Source: Pelargonium nanum (lineage: Eukaryota > Streptophyta > Magnoliopsida > Geraniales > Geraniaceae). Taken from it: a DNA stretch of 23,384 nucleotides. A model generated the notes under the pieces. That model worked only from the letters and a program-made list of their open reading frames with translations. It made no database searches and had not been told where the DNA came from. Position numbers and translations under genes: made by a program. Shown in pieces: positions 21,601-23,384 of this stretch. How positions within the stretch are numbered: position 1 is the first letter of the stretch; each line of letters begins with the position of its first letter. The DNA lies in the NCBI GenBank assembly GCA_036897485.1, contig JAYMTF010001438.1, positions 1 through 23,384 on the forward strand, in the 5' to 3' direction.

Positions 21601-22756
21601 AATGTTACATATAATACTGCAAGTGAAACCCTACTGACAAGGTTCCTTTTAGTAGTGGAAGCACAAGTCATTATATTGTAGTCCATTATTGAAATTTAAC
21701 ATGGTATCATAGCCGATTTTGTTTGGGCCTAATGGTCTATTTTCCTTACCTCTCGACTTAAGTCCACCTATCCACGTGCAGGTCCGGGCCCATGCCCATC
21801 TCTCTTATTAGGCCTGCATGTGAGGGGAGTGTTAAGTGATCCCACATCGGTAAAATATAAAGTGGAAAGGCTTTATATATATAATGGTGCAAGAAAAATC
21901 CTACTAACAAGGTCCACCTTTTAGTAGTGGTAGCTCAAGCCATAATATTGTAGCCCATTATTGAATTTTAACATCGTGGAAATTAGTGGTTTTCATGTTG
22001 TCATGCAGGAAGCGTGGAAGGTTTCAACTACTGCTGGTGGAAAACGTGCAAGAAAAGGTTCAAACATCCCAGAATCAGATGTTTCTTCCAAATCAGGTGC
22101 CTCTGCAGTGCCTGTTACCAATCAGCCATCCACTGATTCCAACCAAGTAAGCTTCTTAAGTGTACTATTTAAAATAAGTTTTCTAATGCATTTTAGAATT
22201 TACTTGGAAAAGACTTGACTGTTTGAATTGATTTGATAGCATAGGCAAGCACAAAGCATGTGTTTAAAGAGGCAATTTGTTACCAACTTTGATCAATGGA
22301 TGTTAGATACAGACCTTTTTGTAGGCACGATTATCAGGATCGTTGTAACTTAGATGAGGACCTAGATAAAGTTCTAAATATCATTTCTCACAAATTTCTG
22401 AGCAGGCATCAAAGTTGCACCAAGTGAAAACAAAGGCTGTTCCTGGTTCAACACCAGAGCTAAGACGAACTTCCTCATTTGACAGAACATGGGAGGAAAC
22501 TGTGGCAGAATCTGTTGCTAACGAATTAGTGTTACAGGTTCATTCTTCAAATATTGCTTCTCCTAAAGCTGCAGCACTTGGTGCTTTTGCTCATCTGGAT
22601 GATGCTTCTAAAAATAAGTTAAAAGACCCTAAAGCTATCAAAGCTGCCCGAGCTGCTGCTGCTCAGGAAGAGAAGAAAGTGGGAAAAGTGCAACAAGAAG
22701 AAAAAAGAACAAGGCCTCAAAAGCAAATAGAGTTTCACAATGTCAAGATTAGTCAG
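471..22756 (+). CDS. SAB: SABRE/KINKY POLLEN-type bridge-like lipid-transfer protein, spliced gene, both ends missing
   Basis: Seen: 19 exons join in one frame: 471-582, 1163-1435, 2026-2291, 2572-2794, 4137-4307, 4411-4488, 7963-8217, 8762-10864, 12071-14042, 14828-14928, 15492-15848, 16088-16206, 16794-17043, 17573-17794, 18782-18921, 19985-20057, 21393-21494, 22009-22146, 22406-22756. All introns begin GT and all visible acceptors end AG. The product is 2435 codons plus one split base; SABRE is about 2600 residues, so roughly 30 N-terminal and 130 C-terminal residues lie outside. Known of the family: large proteins with an N-terminal membrane anchor and a long lipid-binding groove of repeating beta segments, acting at ER-plasma membrane contacts; in plants they control cell-expansion direction, root hair and pollen tube growth. 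Landmarks recognised are GAVESVSVGEIRLGLRQSL, FGVESNSGSL, QGWLDEHYRLMK, WPRFGVPR, SGNLSLDRVMTEFMLR, NVIEPQFNLHSE, HVQAHVAPTDVDPGAG and AWNPPPEWGKK. SABRE and KIP are close paralogues; SABRE is preferred on similarity recalled from memory. Confidence 0.93.
583..1162 (+). other. SABRE intron with CT microsatellite
   Basis: This 580-bp intron is T-rich and contains a (TC)17-C9 tract 16 bases after the donor. The acceptor is aatctacag. I see no gene or recognisable transposon in the rest. Confidence 0.8.
599..640 (+). repeat. (TC)17 microsatellite running into C9
   Basis: An uninterrupted TC dinucleotide array at 599-632 is followed by a C run to 640. Its length makes it a probable polymorphic marker, and it adds a strong pyrimidine tract just inside the intron donor. 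Its reverse complement produces a meaningless poly Glu-Arg reading frame. Confidence 0.95.
1163..1435 (+). CDS. SAB: SABRE exon, residues 38-128
   Basis: The exon encodes 91 residues starting GAVESVSVGEIRLGLRQSL, then KLGVGFISKDPKLQLFICDL, a basic Ser/Arg/Lys linker (MRPSNKSSQKPKTHKPRSS), and GKWMVVANMARFLSVSLTD. This is the strongly conserved N-terminal beta-groove segment of SABRE/BLTP2 proteins. The donor is AAG|gtaag. Upstream in-frame codons reaching back to 1064 belong to the intron. Confidence 0.93.
1436..2025 (+). other. SABRE intron
   Basis: This 590-bp intron has a gtaagt donor and a catttgcag acceptor. An AC dinucleotide run lies at 1617-1632. Small reading frames across it have no recognisable content. 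Confidence 0.8.
1617..1632 (+). repeat. (AC)8 microsatellite
   Basis: Eight uninterrupted AC units lie inside an intron. Confidence 0.9.
2026..2291 (+). CDS. SAB: SABRE exon, residues 129-217
   Basis: The exon reads TSKSIIEVKELSVDISKVGG, then LLVKLKILPILVHMGEPRVG, and ends ELTLSCEFGHD plus two bases of a split Arg codon. The EVKEL..DISK..GSK pattern and VHMGEPRV match the SABRE N-terminal region. The donor is AG|gtagct, and phase 2 matches the next exon. Confidence 0.93.
2484..2501 (+). repeat. A18 homopolymer in intron
   Basis: Eighteen consecutive A bases lie in the 280-bp intron 2292-2571. No retroposon body is recognisable upstream of it, so it may be a simple repeat. Confidence 0.85.
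2572..2794 (+). CDS. SAB: SABRE exon, residues 217-291
   Basis: One base completes the split Arg, then EVGIVIKDVDITSGEVTVKL, a Ser/Thr-rich loop, and a Lys/Gln-rich stretch (KKPQKKQAELAALTKFTSKF) ending FPEK. In the family the chain continues VCFNLPKLDV, which is exactly how the next exon starts. The donor is AAG|gtaagt. Confidence 0.92.
2795..4136 (+). other. SABRE intron carrying a TRIM/LTR-like insertion
   Basis: This 1342-bp intron has donor gtaagt and acceptor catttatag. A TRIM-like element occupies about 3071-3513. Position 3811 onward (tgataccatt) resembles a reverse-oriented initiator-tRNA primer-binding site, so the unrecognised stretch 3514-3830 may be further retroelement debris. 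I see nothing identifiable at 3840-4136. Confidence 0.75.
3071..3513 (+). mobile_element. TRIM-like miniature LTR element, plus strand, damaged
   Basis: Two direct copies of about 120 bp, 3108-3227 and 3394-3513, share the TATA-like core ctagatatcctatataaag (3151-3169 and 3437-3455) and the same terminal string ataaaatttcaca. Directly after the left copy is TGGTATCATAGCC (3228-3240), one mismatch from the usual initiator tRNA-Met primer-binding site TGGTATCAGAGC. The left repeat probably starts at the TG at 3071; the matching 5' part of the right repeat is missing. The internal region is only about 165 bp, with no reading frame. No clear target-site duplication was found. The tRNA-primed LTR layout makes TRIM the best class. 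Confidence 0.78.
4137..4307 (+). CDS. SAB: SABRE exon, residues 292-348
   Basis: The exon encodes VCFNLPKLDVSFIHQEHNLV, then a short Asn-rich turn, IMGIQLRTTKSQASEDLGES and TRLDFQLEFSEIH. This is 57 codons, phase 0 at both ends, with donor CAT|gtatgc. The alternation of polar and hydrophobic residues fits a groove strand pair. Confidence 0.92.
4411..4488 (+). CDS. SAB: SABRE exon, residues 349-374
   Basis: This 26-codon exon reads LFREAGTSVLEILKVDVVSF then LYIPIE. It is too small to show as a separate reading frame, but it joins in frame to both neighbours. The flanking sites are tatgtttcag and GAG|gtatgt. The family has LVQ/REAGTSVLEI..DVVS.VYIP at this place. Confidence 0.9.
5105..5253 (-). 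mobile_element. Probable tRNA-derived SINE, minus strand
   Basis: Read on the minus strand, TAGCGCAATGG (complement of 5233-5243) fits the polymerase III A box TRGYNNANNGG, and AGTTCAACTCC (complement of 5190-5200) fits a slightly decayed B box. They are about 30 bases apart, the tRNA-like spacing. The body continues about 85 bp to the left and ends near an A-rich (on minus) stretch at 5105-5120. The ends are approximate; no clean target duplication was identified. A stray tRNA pseudogene is the alternative. Confidence 0.6.
6868..7194 (+). mobile_element. TRIM-like miniature LTR element, plus strand
   Basis: The left terminal repeat 6868-6973 starts TGT and ends aaaatttaaca. It is followed at once by TGATATCAAAGC (6974-6985), a primer-binding site for initiator tRNA-Met with two G-to-A changes. 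The right terminal repeat starts TGTTAAAGTATCCCC at 7086, after a purine stretch gtgagagag, and runs to about 7194. The two repeats align over their length (for example aatgtgaagtttgggatcac against aatgtgaagttttagatcac). The internal part shares tttgggccta and ccacgtgcagg with the element at 21563, so the two are related. Confidence 0.8.
7963..8217 (+). CDS. SAB: SABRE exon, residues 375-459
   Basis: The exon reads PTSPVRAEIEVKLGGTRCNI, then IMSRLKPWLQMHLSKKKAMV, a charged/Pro loop, and MWTCTLSAPEMTIVLYSING ending SPLFH. The RAE(I/V)(E/D)(I/V)KLGGT.CN(I/L) motif and the RLKPW motif are SABRE hallmarks. It is 85 codons, phase 0 at both ends, with donor CAT|gtaagt. Confidence 0.93.
8218..8761 (+). 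other. SABRE intron
   Basis: This 544-bp intron lies between SPLFH and GCSQSSHVF, which are adjacent in the family. I see nothing recognisable in it. Confidence 0.8.
8762..10864 (+). CDS. SAB: SABRE large exon 1, residues 460-1160
   Basis: This 701-codon exon is phase 0 at both ends. It starts GCSQSSHVFANNISSMGTLV, 15 codons before the first Met at 8807; that Met is internal and not a start. Landmarks in order are LGELNLHLAEEYQE, FGVESNSGSL, KVSLDWGKKD, a basic loop (9118-9180, GKRVTPNRGG), LLKFNLERCSVNFSGE, LKYSVSLDIFHFSLCVN, IYQEFLEEQ, FSATDITLRWEPDVHLSLI, WDWVIQGLDIHIIMPFRLEL, and near residue 966 EEEPLQGWLDEHYRLMKNEA, typical of BLTP2/SABRE proteins. It ends GCLVLAQQ with donor CAG|gtaaga. 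It forms the middle of the lipid groove. Retention of the following intron would add 32 residues before a stop. Confidence 0.95.
10865..12070 (+). other. SABRE intron between the two large exons
   Basis: This 1206-bp intron joins LAQQ to ATCFQPQIHQD. The region around 11515-11590 has a weak A-box/B-box-like arrangement (tggcatactga, tttgattctt) that could be a decayed SINE. I see nothing else recognisable. Confidence 0.75.
12071..14042 (+). CDS. SAB: SABRE large exon 2 with GFWDK-type region, residues 1161-1818
   Basis: The exon has 657 codons plus one base. In order: ATCFQPQIHQDVFIGKWRKV, VGYEPAFADVSYAFTVALRR, a Pro-rich turn then LPWWDDMRNYIHGKIALFF, TTDPYEKLDKLQL, FDPFRSTSLSLRWNFSLRS, the block around residue 1467 (RWPRFGVPR, SGNLSLDRVMTEFMLR, DDDPAKGLTINMTKLKFEF) that matches the Fmp27 GFWDK-type domain, LDLIYQGFDLHLPKVFLR, DGFLLSSDYFTIRKQAPKAD, LLAWQEAGRRNVEMTRARSE and DNCQRVFVYGLKLLWTIENR. 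After PKPSPSRQYTQRKL comes the DKPQA/EKPQA array and a Ser/Pro-rich tail. The donor is G|gtatgc; the reading frame continues only to a stop at 14131 in the intron. The upstream in-frame Met at 12044 is intronic. Confidence 0.95.
13784..13918 (+). repeat. Coding 15-bp tandem repeat, nine DKPQA/EKPQA units
   Basis: Nine contiguous 15-bp units encode residues 1732-1776. Each unit is D or E, then KPQA, with the last unit ending KPQD. DNA units differ by only one or two bases (gacaaacctcaggct, gaaaaacctcaggct, one with ccg), so expansion is recent or homogenised. It lies in the disordered linker between the GFWDK-type block and the Apt1-type domain. Confidence 0.97.
14043..14827 (+). other. SABRE intron
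   Basis: This 785-bp intron has donor gtatgc and acceptor catcatcag. It is AT-rich. I see no gene or clear transposon. Confidence 0.8.
14828..14928 (+). CDS. SAB: SABRE exon, residues 1818-1851
   Basis: Two bases complete the split Ala codon, followed by a short acidic stretch (DDADEEGT), then GRFMVNVIEPQFNLHSEDAN. FMVNVIEPQFNLHSE opens the Apt1/Golgi-body-localisation-like C-terminal domain. The donor is AAT|gtaagt. Confidence 0.94.
14929..15491 (+). other. SABRE intron
   Basis: This 563-bp intron contains at 14994-15125 a stretch rich in gaagccca/tgggctt inverted strings, which may be a decayed MITE-like repeat. I cannot assign it. Nothing else is seen. Confidence 0.7.
15492..15848 (+). 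CDS. SAB: SABRE exon, Apt1-type domain core, residues 1852-1970
   Basis: The exon encodes GRFLLAAVSGRVLARTFHSV, EMIEKALGT, PEMTWKRMELSVMLEHVQAH, VAPTDVDPGAGVQWLPKI, SPKVKRTGALLERVFTPCDM and FFRYTRHKGGTPELK. It is the most conserved part of the C-terminal domain shared with maize APT1 and fungal and animal relatives. It is 119 codons, phase 0 at both ends, with donor AAG|gtaaac. Confidence 0.95.
15919..16003. mobile_element. Stowaway-type MITE with TA target duplication
   Basis: The element is bounded by TA dinucleotides at 15919-15920 and 16002-16003. It begins CTCCCTCGGTCCCAAAATAA and ends with the near-complement TTTGGGATGGAGGGAG, the terminal inverted repeat typical of plant Stowaway (Tc1/mariner) MITEs. 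The inverted repeat extends inward (ctgtccacttt against aaagtggacaa), so most of its 81 bp forms a hairpin. It sits in the 239-bp intron 15849-16087, of which it forms about a third. Confidence 0.9.
16088..16206 (+). CDS. SAB: SABRE exon, residues 1971-2010
   Basis: The exon starts MKPLKEVTFNSHAITTAMTS, then RQYHVMVDVLKNLLFGRLP plus two bases of a split Lys codon. The initial ATG is internal. The donor is AA|gtaagc, directly followed by a short TC run. Confidence 0.92.
16207..16793 (+). other. SABRE intron with a partly duplicated segment
   Basis: This 587-bp intron carries two related copies of an approximately 80-bp segment, anchored by tgagtttttaactgtagcag (16460) and tgagttttcaactgaagcag (16572). 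I see no other recognisable element. Confidence 0.75.
16448..16645 (+). repeat. Degenerate direct duplication, spacing 112 bp
   Basis: Copies near 16448-16533 and 16560-16645 share a 25-base core with two mismatches (tgag...gcagtgaag) and a similar downstream pyrimidine-rich string (ccttctattcatcag against ccttttattcttctcag). Confidence 0.7.
16794..17043 (+). CDS. SAB: SABRE exon with acidic linker, residues 2010-2093
   Basis: The split Lys is completed, then PRKSSLSVITEEEDDVEEEA, DEVVPDGVEEVELAKINLEH, KEWDKNLLLHDIRNLS and a Gly/Asp/Thr loop ending LWMATGGRSAL. There is a strongly acidic cluster at 16824-16860, then a helical heptad-like segment from VEEVELAKINL. In the family VEEVELAKI is conserved. 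The donor is TTG|gtgagg. Confidence 0.93.
17044..17572 (+). other. SABRE intron
   Basis: This 529-bp intron has an A17 run at 17543-17559 immediately before a short pyrimidine tract and the acceptor (ccttccag). Nothing else is recognisable. Confidence 0.8.
17573..17794 (+). CDS. SAB: SABRE exon, helical segment, residues 2094-2167
   Basis: The exon reads VQGLRRELVNARKSRKEAYA, SLRSALEKAAQIRLMEKENK, SPSYAMRISMHISKVVWTML and VDGKSFAEAEINEL. The first 40 residues are Lys/Arg/Glu/Ala-rich and likely form an amphipathic helix or coiled coil. AMRISMHISKVVW.MLVDGKSFAEAEI is the conserved return to beta structure. The donor is CTG|gtaagt. Upstream in-frame codons from 17486 are intronic. Confidence 0.93.
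17972..18350 (-). mobile_element. TRIM-like element, minus strand, tandemly rearranged
   Basis: Read on the minus strand, a terminal repeat (complement of 18203-18275) starts TGTTAAAGTATATAAATT and ends gttggttctctaca. It is followed directly by TGGTATCAGAACC (complement of 18190-18202), one change from the initiator tRNA-Met primer-binding site TGGTATCAGAGC. An internal region (18043-18189) ends in the purine tract gaaggggcg, then a second terminal repeat (complement of 17972-18042). To the right, 18276-18350 repeats the internal region (cccattattgctttg and cgtgggcccaaac recur), again next to a purine tract gagggggcg. So the array is internal part, repeat, internal part, repeat: one terminal repeat is missing and there are two internal copies. 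Confidence 0.78.
18390..18780 (+). repeat. Degenerate tandem repeat, four copies of about 90-120 bp
   Basis: The core ttggttgcatttgatttgct...aatgtgctt recurs at 18420, 18511, 18634 and 18723. Preceding strings recur as well: aaatgttttgaatcatg, aaatttttgagttgtgc, aaatgttttgaactgcg. The last copy lies 28 bases before the splice acceptor, so the branch-point region of this intron is repeat-derived. Confidence 0.8.
18782..18921 (+). CDS. SAB: SABRE exon, residues 2168-2214
   Basis: The exon reads VFDFDRDYKDIGVAVLTTKY, LVLRNCQANAKTDTVLSAWN and PPPEWGK with the last codon split. DFDRDYKDIGVA and AWNPPPEWG are invariant in the family. The donor is AA|gtatgc. Confidence 0.94.
18922..19984 (+). other. 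SABRE intron, AT-rich
   Basis: This 1063-bp intron is very AT-rich at 19360-19790. The string taccagctgcaa occurs twice about 60 bases apart (near 19704 and 19763). Small reading frames on both strands are runs of hydrophobic AT-rich codons without family resemblance. No element is assigned. Confidence 0.75.
19985..20057 (+). CDS. SAB: SABRE exon, residues 2214-2238
   Basis: One base completes the split Lys, then KVMLRVDAKQGLPRNGNTFI and ELFQ. The exon is too short for an independent reading frame to stand out. It is supported by GKKVMLRVDAKQG, conserved in the family, and the in-frame join to VEIYPLKIH. The donor is CAG|gtaatt. Confidence 0.92.
20196..20446 (+). pseudogene. Remnant of the 3' end of a LINE-like reverse-transcriptase ORF
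   Basis: Fragments in two frames match the end of a common plant non-LTR reverse-transcriptase ORF: IEEKRWGNCLR then a stop where Trp is expected, then SGHMQYMEAN. After frameshifts comes KKNMVMQDLTESLTLDRKKW (20351 onward) and RRILDLV before a stop at 20444-20446. The family pattern is LRWFGH...EVI..D......T.DMTLDRK.WR.RI. It has internal stops and at least one frameshift, so it is dead. It lies inside an intron in the same orientation as the host gene. Confidence 0.75.
20817..20973. repeat. 14-base perfect inverted repeat, possible MITE or foldback
   Basis: gaggcaacaaaagc at 20817-20830 is the exact reverse complement of gcttttgttgcctc at 20960-20973. Outside the arms the sequences lose similarity quickly and no target duplication is evident, so the element class is unknown. 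Confidence 0.5.
21393..21494 (+). CDS. SAB: SABRE exon, residues 2239-2272
   Basis: The exon reads VEIYPLKIHMIEATYRVIWD then YIFPYEEQDSQRRQ. VEIYPLKIHL.E..YR..W.Y.FP.EEQDSQRRQ is the conserved end of the Apt1-type domain. The donor is CAG|gtcagc and phase is 0 at both ends. Confidence 0.94.
21495..22008 (+). other. SABRE intron, four fifths TRIM
   Basis: Of this 514-bp intron, 411 bp are the TRIM element at 21563-21973. Only 68 bp precede it and 35 bp (ending gttgtcatgcag) follow it before the acceptor. Confidence 0.9.
21563..21973 (+). mobile_element. Near-complete TRIM retroelement, plus strand
   Basis: The left terminal repeat 21563-21701 (139 bp) and right terminal repeat 21830-21973 (144 bp) both begin TGTTAAGTGATCCCACATCG and both end TTTAACA, giving TG...CA ends. 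Directly after the left repeat is TGGTATCATAGCC (21702-21714), one mismatch from the initiator tRNA-Met primer-binding site. Directly before the right repeat is the purine tract tgaggggag (21821-21829). Flanks ccgtg (21558-21562) and tcgtg (21974-21978) look like a 5-bp target duplication with one change. The internal region is 128 bp with no coding capacity, so movement would have depended on proteins from another LTR element. Confidence 0.93.
22009..22146 (+). CDS. SAB: SABRE exon, residues 2273-2318
   Basis: The exon reads EAWKVSTTAGGKRARKGSNI then a Ser/Asp/Pro-rich disordered stretch ending STDSNQ. (E)VWKVSTTAG.KR.KK is the family pattern after the EEQDSQRRQ block; here Val is replaced by Ala. 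The donor is CAA|gtaagc. Confidence 0.92.
22406..22756 (+). CDS. SAB: SABRE exon, residues 2319-2435 (last visible exon)
   Basis: The exon reads ASKLHQVKTKAVPGSTPELR, RTSSFDRTWEETVAESVANE, LVLQVHSSN, an Ala/Lys-rich segment, then EEKRTRPQKQIEFHNVKISQ. RTSSFDRTWEE and EFHN(I/V)KISQ are conserved, and in the family VELLVTYEG follows. At 22757 the sequence has gttggt, a good donor. Translation past it gives no VTYEG match and runs into LINE debris, so I end the exon here. The ORF from the Met at 22415 to 23188 mixes real exon and intron. Confidence 0.9.
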
Positions 22757-23384
22757 GTTGGTCTGCTAACTTCAAATCATATAGTATTTGGGTTTTTTTT
22801 CAAGTGTGTTCTTATCATAATGAAGAGAATTCAACGTCAGTTCTTGTGGGGTAGTAACTCTAGCTCTCCGCCTCTTGCAAAAATGTGTTGGAACAAGGTC
22901 TGTTCGCCAAAACAATGCGGCAGTCAAGGAGGAATTTCAGCACACATATCCCAGCCTCCTCGCAAAGTGGTGGTGGGGATTCTCTTCCTAATCATAATTC
23001 ACCGTCACCACTTCTATTGCAAATTATCCCTCTTTCGGCAGACCCAAAATTCTTGTCTCTGTTTGACATCGCAAATCTCACATGGAAGCTTGGGTCAGGC
23101 TGCTTCATTAAATTCTGGGAAGGTGTATAGCTTGGTGCAGCTTCCCTCGCCAGACTTCACCCAAGGCTCTACAGCCTCTCTCTCTTAATAAGCTTGCAAC
23201 TGTCAGAAGCCTCAGCTCCAATTCCTCACCTCCATGGAACCTCTCTTTCCACAGTTCACTGCTGGATCTGTGATCATCTTTCATGTTCTGGAACTCTCTA
23301 GAACAATCACTTTGTAACAGGCTTTGCCTCCCATCTCTTGTAATTTTTCTCTGGTTCCTACCTTGGGATTCCGAGCATATTAAT
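22757..23384 (+). other. 5' part of the intron after the last visible SABRE exon
   Basis: The intron starts at gttggt and continues past the window end. From about 22797 it is occupied by a frameshifted LINE reverse-transcriptase remnant. The C-terminal exon or exons with VELLVTYEG and the stop codon are not in the window. Confidence 0.75.
22797..23330 (+). pseudogene. LINE reverse-transcriptase C-terminal remnant, several frameshifts
   Basis: Successive pieces of the same plant LINE ORF2 region occur in order but in different frames: KRIQRQFLWGS followed by MCWNKVCSPK (22830-22915), LAKWWWGFSS then stops (22959-22991), ANLTWKLGSGCFIKFWEG (about 23069-23122), SLARLHPRLYSLSL (about 23135-23178), and PPWNLSFHS (about 23231-23257). 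Known LINE proteins show FLWG...W..VC.PK..GGLG, LLAKWWWRF, W.LG.G..I.FW.D, FPRLY.LS and W.WNL.FRR in this order. Stops and frameshifts make it non-functional. Confidence 0.85.

Noticed and set aside
22415..23188. 257-residue protein fusing a SABRE tail to a reverse-transcriptase fragment
   Set aside because: A good splice donor lies at 22757 and the later part is a frameshifted LINE remnant. An intron is a simpler explanation than a fusion.

Overview
The window is nuclear DNA of a flowering plant, most likely a eudicot. It is AT-rich, its GT-AG introns contain plant-type transposon debris (TRIM-like elements, a Stowaway-type MITE, LINE remnants, a probable tRNA-derived SINE), and one plant-specific gene runs through it. 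I could not fix the species. No rRNA, intact tRNA, CRISPR array, operon or bacterial feature is visible.

Almost the whole window is a single plus-strand gene, the SABRE/KINKY POLLEN/APT1 orthologue. This is the plant branch of the bridge-like lipid-transfer proteins related to animal BLTP2/Hobbit and fungal Fmp27. I reconstruct 19 coding exons between 471 and 22756. Their phases agree at every junction and give 2435 complete codons plus one split base. The gene is cut at both ends. The first exon (start codon, N-terminal membrane anchor, 5'UTR, promoter) lies left of position 1. The last exon or exons (start of the terminal segment expected to follow the ISQ residues) lie right of position 23384. 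Residue numbers below count from the Phe encoded at 472-474.

Layout: seven small or medium exons (471-8217) encode the N-terminal part of the lipid-transfer groove. A 2.1-kb exon (8762-10864) and a 2.0-kb exon (12071-14042) encode the central body. The second of these holds the region matching the Fmp27 GFWDK domain, and near its end an unusual nine-unit DKPQA/EKPQA array. Ten further exons (14828-22756) encode the Apt1/Golgi-body-localisation-like C-terminal domain, an acidic linker, a helical segment and a basic low-complexity tail.

The introns make up about two thirds of the window and hold most of the unexplained structure. Four TRIM-like miniature LTR elements carry primer-binding sites for initiator tRNA-Met; one is nearly complete and fills 80% of its intron, and one on the minus strand appears to be tandemly rearranged. 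There are also two decayed LINE reverse-transcriptase fragments, a Stowaway MITE, a probable SINE, a degenerate four-copy tandem repeat next to a splice acceptor, and several microsatellites. I found no new multi-gene system. The points most worth a second look are the TRIM cluster, the lineage-specific protein repeat with unusual substitutions beside it, and the LINE remnant that makes a false extension of the last visible exon.
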